A stretch of 64,000 nucleotides of DNA from Ruegeria halocynthiae (GTDB lineage: Bacteria; Pseudomonadota; Alphaproteobacteria; Rhodobacterales; Rhodobacteraceae), in NCBI RefSeq assembly GCF_900106805.1, contig NZ_FNNP01000001.1, forward strand, positions 186,001 to 250,000, read 5' to 3'. The number at the start of each line of letters is the position of its first letter. Within the stretch, counting starts at the first letter, position 1. Below the pieces are notes generated by a model that saw only the letters and a list, made by a program, of their open reading frames with translations, was not told where the DNA came from and did not search any database. Below, one piece after another: positions 20,144-28,577 of this stretch. Made by a program: the position numbers and the translations under genes.

Positions 20144-21535
20144 GCTCTGCCGGATGTGCACCTGATTGCGACCGGCCTTTTTTGCGGCGTAAAGTGCCTT
20201 GTCCGCTGAACGCATCATTCGATCGACAGGATCGGTCTCATCCTGACGGGCGAACTCGGGCGGTGCGCAGAGTTTAACTCCCACGCTGATGGTAACCGGA
20301 ATCAACGTTGGATGATCGGGCAACTGGAACGGTTTTCCGCAGATGCATTCGCAGATCCTTTCCGCTTGCTGCAGCGCATGTTCCGTCGTGGCATTCGGGA
20401 GCCCGATCATGAATTCCTCGCCGCCGATACGGGCCACAAAACCGGCTTCACCGATGACAGCTTGCAGCCTGCGCGCGGCATCGGTCAGGACCAGATCACC
20501 AGCGGCATGACCGAACCGGTCGTTGATTGCTTTGAAGTGGTCCAGATCGGCGAGCATCACCGCAAATCCGTGACCTGATCCCGGTGCCTGATGCGCGATC
20601 CTGTCCAGCGCCCGCATCGCATAGCGACGATTGTGCAAGCCGGTCAGCGGATCGGTCAGAGATTCGGCAAGGTCCTTCCGCAAAGTTGCGCGCAAGCGGT
20701 CGTCGCGGGTCTTGCGGGCGATCAGTGTCTCGAGCCGCAGCGCGATCTCATCCGAGTGAAAGCCCCCCATACATACCGCGTCGGCTCCTCGGTCCAGCAC
20801 TTCGGCCGCGCGCGCGGGGTTGTCATCCGGTAGCACCCCGATGAGAACGGTATTGCGCGTCGCTCCGCGCGACCGCAGATCAGCCAGAAGGTTTCGCCCT
20901 GTGACCTTCGAGCCAAGCTCAACAACAATGGCATCCGGGGTCGTTCCGGACAGGACGCCTTTGAGATCGGGCAGGGTGTGGCTGGTCAGTTGGTGCCGGG
21001 TTTGATTAACCAGAGATTTGCACCACAACGTACCGGTGCGGGCGGATTGCGTCAGAATCGCGATCTGCGCGATCGGTGGCGGTGCAAACAGAACTTGCGC
21101 CGGTTCGCCAAAACCAATGGACTGAGATTCGCCTTTTAGGGTCAGTTCCTGCCGGTCGGCTGTTGTGCGTAACAGGCTGCGTACGCGGGCCAGCAAGAGA
21201 GTATCCTTGAACGGGTATCCGAGAACGTCGTCCAAACCGTCCGACAGCGCCTGCAACCGTGCCGCCTTGTCGTTTTGCGGTGTGATTGCGACAATAGGCA
21301 CATCCATCAGCGCGGGCTCTGCCGCCATCACTTTCTTGACATCCGCTGCGGTTCCATCGGGCAGGGTTTGCGCCGTCAGAACCAGATCCGGTCGGACCCG
21401 CCGCAGCAGAGCTGCAAGCCCGGCCACTCTTTCGCCCTGCACGACGTGGTACCAGGCCGCTGTCAGCTGAACCTTGAGCATAATGCGATTGGTCGAAACC
21501 CCGTCGAGGACAAGTATGGTGCCCTGCACAGACAT
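20135..21535 (-). CDS. PleD-like diguanylate cyclase with degenerate receiver domains
   Basis: 466 residues from ATG 21535 (GGTGA about 7 nt upstream); an ATG at 21541 adds MA, and positions here count from that ATG. Order: receiver 1 (about 8-125), receiver-like 2 (about 155-275), GGDEF domain (about 293-465) with the active-site motif GGEEF at 373-377. Receiver 1 has D13-G14 instead of the DD pair, Ala57 where the phospho-acceptor Asp is expected (DLVLTAQ), and GYP for the conserved Lys-Pro. Receiver 2 has Glu (DAIVVEL) at the acceptor position. No RxxD inhibitory site precedes GGEEF. Cyclic-di-GMP synthesis is likely, phosphorylation control is not. Confidence 0.9.
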   Translation of the reverse strand: MSVQGTILVLDGVSTNRIMLKVQLTAAWYHVVQGERVAGLAALLRRVRPDLVLTAQTLPDGTAADVKKVMAAEPALMDVPIVAITPQNDKAARLQALSDGLDDVLGYPFKDTLLLARVRSLLRTTADRQELTLKGESQSIGFGEPAQVLFAPPPIAQIAILTQSARTGTLWCKSLVNQTRHQLTSHTLPDLKGVLSGTTPDAIVVELGSKVTGRNLLADLRSRGATRNTVLIGVLPDDNPARAAEVLDRGADAVCMGGFHSDEIALRLETLIARKTRDDRLRATLRKDLAESLTDPLTGLHNRRYAMRALDRIAHQAPGSGHGFAVMLADLDHFKAINDRFGHAAGDLVLTDAARRLQAVIGEAGFVARIGGEEFMIGLPNATTEHALQQAERICECICGKPFQLPDHPTLIPVTISVGVKLCAPPEFARQDETDPVDRMMRSADKALYAAKKAGRNQVHIRQSAA

Positions 21536-21624
21536 AGCCATTCACCGTTAGATTGCATGCGTTGCCAAAGTGTTTATGAGTCTGGTTAACAAACCCTTTC
21601 CAAGACTGTGTTAGAGGCCAGTTT

Positions 21625-21909
21625 ATGCCGATCTCCGCCAATTCCGCTGAAACTCTGGCCCTGAGCGTGCTTGGCTGGCTGGTGGGAAACGACGAATTGT
21701 TGCCCGTCTTTCTGGGCGCAACCGGCGCCTCTGCCCAGGATTTGCGCGACCGGGCAGGCGAGACCGAGTTCCTTGGCTCGGTTCTGGACTTTCTGATGCT
21801 TGACGATTCGTGGGTGATCGCTTTTTGTGACGCCAATTCCGTACCCTACGATCAGCCGGGTCAGGCCCGTGCTGCATTGTCCGGGACTTCGAATATGCAC
21901 TGGACCTAA
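21625..21909 (+). CDS. DUF3572 family protein
   Basis: 94 residues, predicted all-helical and soluble: AETLALSVLGWLVGNDELLPVFLGATGASAQDLR followed by EFLGSVLDFLMLDDSWVIAFCDA. This is the DUF3572 family of alphaproteobacteria; no function is known. It is divergent from the PleD-like gene (83-bp gap between ATGs) and 20 nt upstream of the HAD phosphatase gene, so probably co-transcribed with the latter. Confidence 0.85.
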   Translation: MPISANSAETLALSVLGWLVGNDELLPVFLGATGASAQDLRDRAGETEFLGSVLDFLMLDDSWVIAFCDANSVPYDQPGQARAALSGTSNMHWT

Positions 21910-21928
21910 CCTGCAGGAGCCCTCATTC

Positions 21929-22621
21929 ATGGCAATTGACGCCCTCGTGTTCGACAAGGACGGCACTCTTTTTGATTTCGCGGCCACCTGGGGCACGTTC
22001 GGGCGCGCCGCGCTCGAGCAACTCTCGAAAGGAGATATGCAGCTTGCGGCAGATCTGGGACGTGCGATCGGGTTTGATTTCGAGCAAGAGAGCTATGATC
22101 CCAACAGCATTGTCATTGCCGGAACCGTTGATGAGGTCGCCGGAGCACTGAAACCGCACCTGTCTGAAACATCGCTTGAAGAATTGGTGGATACGCTCAA
22201 CCGGGCTTCGGCGGAGGCGCAGCAGGTTCAGGCCGTTCCGCTGGCGTCGTTTCTTGAGGAACTGCGTCAAGCCGGGTTGAGATTGGGTGTGGCCACGAAT
22301 GACGCTGAAAAGCCGGCGTTGCAACATCTGCATTCGGTTGGTGTGCGGGATCACTTCGATTTTGTGGCCGGATACGACAGCGGACATGGTTATAAACCCG
22401 GTCCGGGGCAGCTGCTGGCTTTTGCGCAACATGTTGAGGTCGAGCCATCCCGCATCGCCATGGTCGGTGACAGCCTTCATGACCTCGAAGCTGGGCGCGC
22501 AGCGGGGATGGTGACGATTGGGGTTCTGACCGGAATGGCGACAGCTGAAACGCTCGAACCGTTGGCGGATGTGGTACTGCCGAACATCGGCCATATTCCC
22601 AGCTGGCTTTCAAAAGACTGA
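21929..22621 (+). CDS. HAD-IA family phosphatase (phosphoglycolate phosphatase-like)
   Basis: 230 residues. HAD motif I is FDKDGTLFDF with nucleophile D9 and acid D11; motif III/IV is MVGDSLHDLEAGRAAG near 173-188; a helical cap lies between. The family includes Gph and related small-molecule phosphatases, and the exact substrate cannot be read from sequence. ATG 21929 follows GCAGGAG by 9 nt; the longer frame from 21827 overlaps DUF3572 and adds nothing HAD-like. Confidence 0.88.
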   Translation: MAIDALVFDKDGTLFDFAATWGTFGRAALEQLSKGDMQLAADLGRAIGFDFEQESYDPNSIVIAGTVDEVAGALKPHLSETSLEELVDTLNRASAEAQQVQAVPLASFLEELRQAGLRLGVATNDAEKPALQHLHSVGVRDHFDFVAGYDSGHGYKPGPGQLLAFAQHVEVEPSRIAMVGDSLHDLEAGRAAGMVTIGVLTGMATAETLEPLADVVLPNIGHIPSWLSKD

Positions 22622-22739
22622 TCAACCTGCGTCGAAAATCGCCGGTTCAGATATCAAAACCGACATGAGCTGTCGCAGATAGAGCGGCCAGAACGGGTTC
22701 TTCGGGGCTTGCTTATGAAAGGAAGCCGGGAGGATACCC

Positions 22740-24299
22740 ATGAACGATAGTAAAACGCGCAGACGCCGAGGCGGGGGGCGTGCGGGCGCTGCGGCCCGCC
22801 GCGGCAGTGCCGTGATTGATCAGATGCCGTGGAACCCTCCGTTAAACATCGACCGTCCGACCGAACCGCTGGACCCGGATGGGATCGAGGCGATTCACGA
22901 GGGGGCGATGCGTATCCTCGAAGAGATTGGCATCGAATTCTACAATCAGGAAGCTATCGGCATCTTGCGTGAGGCTGGCTGCACGATCTCGGGTGACAAC
23001 GTTCGCATGGGCCGGGATTTCGTGATGGAGATGGTGAGCAAGGCGCCAAACAAGTTTACCATCACGCCGCGCAACCCGGATCATCAGATCGAGGTCGGGG
23101 GCAAGACATTGCTGTTTGGCAATGTTTCATCTCCGCCGAATTACTGGGATATGGAGATCGGCAAGAAAGTGCCCGGGACACGGCGGATGTGTCAGGATTT
23201 GCTGAAGCTGACGCAGTATTTTAACTGCATCCACTTTGCCGGGGGCTATCCGGTCGAACCGGTGGATATCCACGCCAGCATCCGCCATCTCGACGTGCTC
23301 TATGACAAGCTGACCCTGACCGACAAGGCGATGCACGCCTACTCGTTGGGGAAAGAGCGGGTCGAGGATGTGATGGAGATGGTGCGCATTGCAGGCGGCC
23401 TTAGTCACGACGAGTTCGAAGCAGCGCCGCGGATGTACACCAACATCAACTCTACGTCGCCTCTGAAGCACGACCAGCCGATGATCGATGGTTGTCTGAG
23501 GTTGGCGCGGCGTGGGCAGGCGATCGTGGTGACCCCGTTTACGCTGGCCGGGGCTATGGCGCCTGTGACCATGGCCGGGGCGGTGGCGCAATCGCTGGCC
23601 GAGGCGCTGTGTGCAATCGCGCTGTTCCAATATGTTCGGCCCGGCATACCTTGTGTGATCGGAACCTTCACCTCGAACGTGGATATGAAGTCCGGGGCGC
23701 CTGCATTCGGGACGCCGGAATACATGCGCGCGACTCAGATGACCGGGCAGATGGCGCGGTTTTATGGCTTGCCGATGCGGTCTTCGGGTGTTTGTGCTGC
23801 GAATGTGCCGGACGGTCAGGCCATTTGGGAGACGTCGAATTCCCTTTGGGCAGCGGTGCAATCAGGCACCAATATGGTCTATCATGCGGCGGGCTGGCTT
23901 GAAGGCGGTTTGATCGCGAGCCCCGAGAAGTTCATCATGGATTGTGAAATCCTGCAGCAGATCCAGCGCTATATGCAGCCTGAGCTGGCGGCGGCGGGAC
24001 CGGATGAGATCGCGCTGGAAGCAATCCGTTCGGTCGGGAATGACGGGCATTTCTTTGGCATCCAACACACGCAGGACCGCTATACCACAGCATTTTATCA
24101 GCCGTTCCTGAGTGATTGGAAAAACTTCGAAGCGTGGGAGGCCGCCGGTGGCATCTGGACACCCGAGCGCGCCCATCGAATGTTCAAGGAAATCGTGAAC
24201 AATTTCGAAGCACCCGAATTGGATGAGGCGATCCGTGAGGAACTGGTCGACTTTGTTGAGCGTCGCAAGGCTGAGGGTGGCGCACCGACTGATTTCTGA
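22740..24299 (+). CDS. MttB-family (trimethylamine/betaine) methyltransferase, non-pyrrolysine
   Basis: 519 residues, a TIM-barrel corrinoid-dependent methyltransferase homologue. The N-terminus carries the RRRRGGGRAGAAARRG stretch typical of marine alphaproteobacterial members, then ITPRNPDHQIEVGGKTLLFGNVSSPPNYWD and PFTLAGAMAPVTMAGAVAQSLAEALC. There is no internal TAG, so the archaeal pyrrolysine is absent. Known non-Pyl relatives (MtgB, MtpB, MtcB) demethylate glycine betaine, proline betaine or carnitine, so a quaternary amine is a plausible substrate. No corrinoid protein or reductive activase lies nearby. Good RBS (GAAAGGAAG) upstream. Confidence 0.88.
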   Translation: MNDSKTRRRRGGGRAGAAARRGSAVIDQMPWNPPLNIDRPTEPLDPDGIEAIHEGAMRILEEIGIEFYNQEAIGILREAGCTISGDNVRMGRDFVMEMVSKAPNKFTITPRNPDHQIEVGGKTLLFGNVSSPPNYWDMEIGKKVPGTRRMCQDLLKLTQYFNCIHFAGGYPVEPVDIHASIRHLDVLYDKLTLTDKAMHAYSLGKERVEDVMEMVRIAGGLSHDEFEAAPRMYTNINSTSPLKHDQPMIDGCLRLARRGQAIVVTPFTLAGAMAPVTMAGAVAQSLAEALCAIALFQYVRPGIPCVIGTFTSNVDMKSGAPAFGTPEYMRATQMTGQMARFYGLPMRSSGVCAANVPDGQAIWETSNSLWAAVQSGTNMVYHAAGWLEGGLIASPEKFIMDCEILQQIQRYMQPELAAAGPDEIALEAIRSVGNDGHFFGIQHTQDRYTTAFYQPFLSDWKNFEAWEAAGGIWTPERAHRMFKEIVNNFEAPELDEAIREELVDFVERRKAEGGAPTDF

Positions 24300-24307
24300 C
24301 CGCACAC

Positions 24308-24332
24308 CTCAAACCTGAGTTTCAGGTTGAGA
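24308..24332 (+). other. Imperfect hairpin downstream of the MttB gene
   Basis: CTCAAACCTGA pairs with TCAGGTTGAG (one bulged A) around a 3-4 nt loop. There is no T run behind it, so it is a possible Rho-type or 3'-stabilising stem rather than a clear intrinsic terminator. The rest of the 126-bp gap before the H-NOX gene shows no further feature. Confidence 0.35.
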
Positions 24333-24425
24333 TTACATGGCATTCTCATGATCCCGTGGTGGATGTTGGGTCTTTGTTAAGGTTTCTGGGATCACCTGAG
24401 ACTGTCTTACAATCTGAGGCGACTC

Positions 24426-25013
24426 ATGCACGGGCTGATCAACAGGGCGATTCAATCCTTCGTCTGCGCCACCTATGGCCGCCAATGCTGGCTGCACGCG
24501 ACCCAGACGTCGGGCCTTGGTTTCGATGAGTTTGAGGCGATGTTGATCTATGAGGCGGACATAACGACCCGTGTGCTGGACGTTCTGTGTGCCAAACTGA
24601 ACCGCCCAAAGACCGAGTTTCTGGAGGATCTGGGAACCTACCTTGTGTCACATCCAAACATGGAGGATTTGCGGCGGCTGCTCCGTTTCGGAGGGGTCAC
24701 CTATGTCGAGTTTCTGCACTCGCTTGATGACTTGTCAGATCGTGTGCGCCTTGCCGTGTCGGACCTAAGTTTGCCGGATCTGGAATTGCAGGAGCATTCA
24801 CCGGCGGAATATCAGTTGCACTGTTTTCCCGGGTTACCGGGGTATTCCAGTGTTATGACCGGTGTTCTGCGGGCCATGGCGGATGATTACGGGGCGCTGG
24901 TTATCCTGTCCAATGACGAGCACCATAACGAGGCCGAAGTCATTTCGATCAGGCTGATAGAAAGCGCATTTGCCGAGGGGCGTCACTTTGATCTCGGGGC
25001 ACGCAAATCATGA
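24426..25013 (+). CDS. H-NOX (heme NO-binding) domain protein lacking expected heme ligands
   Basis: 195 residues, the full length of a stand-alone H-NOX domain. It begins MHGLINRAIQSFVCATYG, with LRFGGVTYVEFLHSLDDL near 86-103. In characterised H-NOX proteins the proximal His is near residue 102-105 within L-x-x-L/V-H; here the aligned stretch is LDDLSDRVRL with Ser104. The heme-propionate motif YxSxR aligns with Y129-Q-L-H-C133. So the fold is recognisable but canonical heme binding looks lost. It overlaps the downstream HNOBA-GGDEF gene by ATGA and presumably acts as its partner. Confidence 0.88.
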   Translation: MHGLINRAIQSFVCATYGRQCWLHATQTSGLGFDEFEAMLIYEADITTRVLDVLCAKLNRPKTEFLEDLGTYLVSHPNMEDLRRLLRFGGVTYVEFLHSLDDLSDRVRLAVSDLSLPDLELQEHSPAEYQLHCFPGLPGYSSVMTGVLRAMADDYGALVILSNDEHHNEAEVISIRLIESAFAEGRHFDLGARKS

Positions 25014-26008
25014 TCAGGACCGACGATGTTGGAGGGCTGCTGAAAACATTGTGTCCGATGTTTGTTTTGGTCGATGATTGCGGCCGGGTCGTTCAGGTCG
25101 GACCAACGCTGCAAAAACTGCGCCCCGATTATCCCATGGCTGGGCAAAGCTTTCTGGATATATTTGAACTCGTCCGCCCCCGATCGATATGTACCGTGAC
25201 CGAGATGCTGGCAGAGCCGGGCCTGAAGTTGCACCTGAGATTTCAGGACCAACCACAAACAGCATTCAAGGGTCTGATTGCCCCATTACCCTGCGGGGGT
25301 GGGGCAGTCGTCAACCTGTCTTTCGGCATTTCGATATTGGATGCGGTGCGGGATTATGCTTTGACTAGCGCGGATTTCTCGGGCACCGATCTGGCGATCG
25401 AGCTATTGTATCTGGTCGAAGCAAATTCCGCCGCGATGGAGGCCTCTCGTTCGCTGAACCTTCGGCTCCAGGCGGCGATGCTGGCTGCTGAGAAACAGGC
25501 CTATACCGACACGTTGACCGGGCTCAAAAATCGGCGAGCGATGGATCATATCCTTGCTCATCTGATTTCGACGAAATCGGTTTTTTCGCTGATGCATCTG
25601 GATCTGGATTTCTTCAAATCAGTAAATGACCGACTGGGCCATGCCGCGGGGGATTACGTGCTGCAACAGGCTGCAAAGATCATGCTGGAAGAAACGCGAA
25701 GCGATGACACTGTTGCCCGCATCGGTGGGGACGAATTTGTTTTGATCTTCAAAGGAATGAGCGATCGTAAAAAGCTTGGTGGTATTGCAAAGCGCCTGAT
25801 CTCACGTCTCTGTCAGCCGATGAGGTTCGACGGATCGGCCTGCAGCGTATCGGCGAGCGTTGGTACGGCGCTTTCGACGCAGTTCGAAGTGCCCAAAGCG
25901 ATGGATATCCTACATGCCGCTGATCTGGCTCTGTATGCGGCGAAGCGGAATGGGCGATCCTGCCACCGGTTCTATTGCGAATTGTCCGATGCGCGGCAAT
26001 CCGGTTGA
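25010..26008 (+). CDS. HNOBA-like sensor diguanylate cyclase
   Basis: 332 residues. An N-terminal PAS-like H-NOX-associated domain (about 10-115) contains the FLDIFELVRPRS signature near 48-59. A coiled-coil linker (about 130-163) leads to a GGDEF domain (about 165-330) with active-site GGDEF at 239-243 and an intact inhibitory RxxD (R230-S-D-D233) five residues upstream. It should make cyclic di-GMP under product inhibition. Translationally coupled to the H-NOX gene, this forms a bicistronic sensor-cyclase pair as known for H-NOX/HaCE systems. No TM segments. Confidence 0.9.
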   Translation: MIRTDDVGGLLKTLCPMFVLVDDCGRVVQVGPTLQKLRPDYPMAGQSFLDIFELVRPRSICTVTEMLAEPGLKLHLRFQDQPQTAFKGLIAPLPCGGGAVVNLSFGISILDAVRDYALTSADFSGTDLAIELLYLVEANSAAMEASRSLNLRLQAAMLAAEKQAYTDTLTGLKNRRAMDHILAHLISTKSVFSLMHLDLDFFKSVNDRLGHAAGDYVLQQAAKIMLEETRSDDTVARIGGDEFVLIFKGMSDRKKLGGIAKRLISRLCQPMRFDGSACSVSASVGTALSTQFEVPKAMDILHAADLALYAAKRNGRSCHRFYCELSDARQSG

Positions 26009-26034
26009 ACGTGGGCAAATGCCCGCAGGCCTTG

Positions 26035-26721
26035 CTATATCGCATCCAGCGTTGCCGCGATGTGCCGCTCGACCTGCGGCAGCTCTGAGATTACCGGCAT
26101 GACGTGACCGGAAAAGCTGGCGCGGGTCAGCTCTTGCGGGACATCCTCCAGCACGTGACCTCCGGTGCAGGCAAAAAATGGCAGACAGAGTGCCTGTTCA
26201 CCGCAATTCGTAGCCGCGTCAGCAATGGATGGCGGCTGTTCTACAAAACCAGTGCGGATGCTGTTGAAAGAAGTCAGCCGACCCAGCGCATTTGCAAACC
26301 CATTCGCAACCACCGCCGGATTGGCGCTGCGACCCGAGCCATGCGCTGCGATCACAAGGTCTGTCTTGGATGCGCGCCACTGCCGGTCCGCCAACGCCTG
26401 ATGTAGGGCAGCGGCAACAAGTGCAGGCAAGTTCGGATCGGTGCCCAGCGGTTCCAGAATCGTTACGGGCCGGTTGCCGATCCGCTTGGGTAAAGCACTG
26501 GTGACGAACCAGCCACGTGCCATAAATAGCGGGTAGATTGCTGTCGTGTCGGGCAAGTTGTCCAGACACTGCTCTAGCGCGTTGGGGGCGGCCAAAGTGG
26601 CCGAACGCACCGAGGCCCGCTGACACAATGCGCCGATTTCTCGGGCAAAAGCTGCCAGCGCCGCCTCGGCGGGTGCCGGGTCAGAGGGTTGGCCATGGGC
26701 TACGATAACGGCGTGTGACAT
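26035..26721 (-). CDS. CbiX/SirB-like chelatase domain protein
   Basis: 228 residues, a tandem of two CbiX-type halves: VIVAHGQPSDP (H9) at the N-terminus and LVIAAHGSGRSANP near residues 122-135 carry the metal-chelating His in sirohydrochlorin ferro-/cobaltochelatases. The C-terminal half also has FVEQPPSIADAA and LPFFACTGGHVLEDVP (a His near 200), as in this family. Substrate and metal are unknown, and no siroheme or cobalamin genes are nearby. Convergent with the HNOBA-GGDEF gene; a small hairpin (26011-26026) lies in the 26-bp gap. Confidence 0.8.
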   Translation of the reverse strand: MSHAVIVAHGQPSDPAPAEAALAAFAREIGALCQRASVRSATLAAPNALEQCLDNLPDTTAIYPLFMARGWFVTSALPKRIGNRPVTILEPLGTDPNLPALVAAALHQALADRQWRASKTDLVIAAHGSGRSANPAVVANGFANALGRLTSFNSIRTGFVEQPPSIADAATNCGEQALCLPFFACTGGHVLEDVPQELTRASFSGHVMPVISELPQVERHIAATLDAI

Positions 26722-26793
26722 GCAGGGCTCCGAATGGGTTCTGCGATAGATGTTTTGCTTATGGGCAGAGTCAATGCGGTATTGGCATTTTAG

Positions 26794-27726
26794 TCATCCC
26801 AGCAGGGTCAGCCACAACCAGACGGTCAGGATCGATGCGGCTGTCCCCACCAGGACCGAGGATGCGGCGACTCGCTTGGCGCGACCATACATATTGGCGA
26901 AAATATAGGCGTTGAAACCCGGTGCCATTGCCGCCGTTAGAACGCCCGAGCGAAAAAGATCCTGCGGCAGCGCCAGCGACGATCCGAACAGCCAAACCAG
27001 GCTTGGATGCAGCAGCAGTGATATGCAGCAGACAAAGATGATCGCACGCAGGTCGCCTTCGGGACGGTACTTTACCAGCACGCCCCCCAGCGCGAACAAA
27101 GCTCCGGGCAGGGCAGCACGAGTGATCAGGTTAAGCGCCTCATCCACGACGCCGGGTACGCCAAGCCCCGTAAGGTTCACGATAAACCCCAACGAGATGC
27201 CAAGAATGAGCGCGTTCTTGAACATGGCTGACAACACGGATTTAATCATCTGCGCCCCGCCGTGTCCGCGGTTTCGGAAGACCTCCATCACCGTGATTCC
27301 GACGCAATAGCAAAAAGGTGAGTGGATCGCGATGATTGCGAAATTGCCTGTCAGGTTATCAGGCCCATAAGCGCGTTCGGTTATGGGCAAACCCAACAGA
27401 ACCGAGTTTGAAAACAGGCAGCAAAAGCCGATGGCGATGCAGTCTTCCCACTCGCGGGCGAAAATCAGGCGAGCGCCAACCATACCAGCAACAAAACAGA
27501 GGCCAGCAGCCGAGTAGAAACTGGCCAGAAGTCGAGGATCGAAGCTGGCACTCAGGTCGAGATTTGCAATGGCCAGAAACAGCAGACAGGGAATGGCAAA
27601 ACCCTGAGTAAACTTCATCAGACCGTCGATATGGGCTTCACGGAAATAGCCAGACCGCGTTGCAGTATACCCTGCGCCGATGACCAGAAACACCGGCAGG
27701 ATGACATCGATCAGACTTTGAAACAT
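26794..27726 (-). CDS. AEC family auxin-efflux-carrier-like transporter
   Basis: 310 residues and about ten TM helices; begins MFQSLIDVILPVFLVIGAGYTATRSGYF, the usual N-terminus of the AEC/PIN-like permease family. The bacterial substrates include malonate and other organic acids, but no specificity can be assigned here. Monocistronic; 72 bp separate it from the CbiX-like gene downstream. Confidence 0.87.
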   Translation of the reverse strand: MFQSLIDVILPVFLVIGAGYTATRSGYFREAHIDGLMKFTQGFAIPCLLFLAIANLDLSASFDPRLLASFYSAAGLCFVAGMVGARLIFAREWEDCIAIGFCCLFSNSVLLGLPITERAYGPDNLTGNFAIIAIHSPFCYCVGITVMEVFRNRGHGGAQMIKSVLSAMFKNALILGISLGFIVNLTGLGVPGVVDEALNLITRAALPGALFALGGVLVKYRPEGDLRAIIFVCCISLLLHPSLVWLFGSSLALPQDLFRSGVLTAAMAPGFNAYIFANMYGRAKRVAASSVLVGTAASILTVWLWLTLLG

Positions 27727-27779
27727 GATCGGACCTTAGGCGCCAGAGCGGGTTTTGCGGGCGCGAACAGCGGCTTGCC

Positions 27780-28577
27780 CTACAGCGGTTGCCGGATCAC
27801 CATGCCGTCAAAGGCAGGCGTAATATGATCCGGAGTTTCCGCATCGACCGTGGCATAATCCAGATCTATATGCATGTTGGTCAATACAGCGCGTTTCGGT
27901 TGCAATTGATCGATCCAGCCCAGCGTTTTGTCCAGATGGGCATGAGTTGGATGAGGCGACCGGCGTAAGGCATCGATGATCAGGCAATCAAGGTTTGCCA
28001 GTTCAGCCATGCTCTCGTCGTAAAGATCCGCGACATCAGGTAGATAGACGGTCGCGCCCATTCTGAATCCAAGGGCATCAATCGACCCGTGGTTCACGCG
28101 AAACGGTCGGAACGGGATGGGGCCACCGGTGCCGGAAACCTCGAACGGGCCATCAATTGTCTTGAGGTCGAGAATTGGCGGATAGGGCGAACCTTCGGGC
28201 TGGACGAAGGCATAACCAAATCGGCTAAGCAGATCATTCTGTGTATCGCCGTCAGCCCAGACGGGAACCCGGGTCTTCATGTTAAAAACGATCATCCGCA
28301 AGTCGTCGATCCCGTTCATGTGATCGGCGTGGGAATGAGTGTAGATCACTCCATCCAGACGTCCCGTACCCGTGTCCAACAACTGGCTGCGCATATCAGG
28401 CGAGGTGTCGATCAGAACCGATGTCGTACCTTCTGGCCCGTCGCGTTCAACCAATAATGAGCAGCGTCGGCGGATGTTTTTGGGGTTCTCCGGATCGCAG
28501 GCCCCCCAATGCCCACCCAGACGGGGGACGCCGCCGGAAGACCCGCAGCCCAGAATTGTTAGGCGCAGTTCACTCAT
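27780..28577 (-). CDS. MBL-fold metallohydrolase (PhnP-like)
   Basis: 265 residues. Starts with LTILGCGSSGGVPR and carries the metal motif H81-S-H83-A-D85-H86, then VNHGS near 159 and the late Asp/His residues LPDVADLYD and TNMHIDLDY. This arrangement matches the PhnP subgroup (cyclic phosphodiesterase) of the metallo-beta-lactamase superfamily. In this order (holB-tatD-MBL) the gene is conserved in alphaproteobacteria and not tied to phosphonate use, so the PhnP label is only structural. ATGA overlap with the tatD-like gene. Confidence 0.87.
   Translation of the reverse strand: MSELRLTILGCGSSGGVPRLGGHWGACDPENPKNIRRRCSLLVERDGPEGTTSVLIDTSPDMRSQLLDTGTGRLDGVIYTHSHADHMNGIDDLRMIVFNMKTRVPVWADGDTQNDLLSRFGYAFVQPEGSPYPPILDLKTIDGPFEVSGTGGPIPFRPFRVNHGSIDALGFRMGATVYLPDVADLYDESMAELANLDCLIIDALRRSPHPTHAHLDKTLGWIDQLQPKRAVLTNMHIDLDYATVDAETPDHITPAFDGMVIRQPL

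Noticed and set aside
22740-24299. Pyrrolysine-type MttB
   Set aside because: No in-frame TAG exists in the 519-codon frame; it is a non-Pyl homologue.
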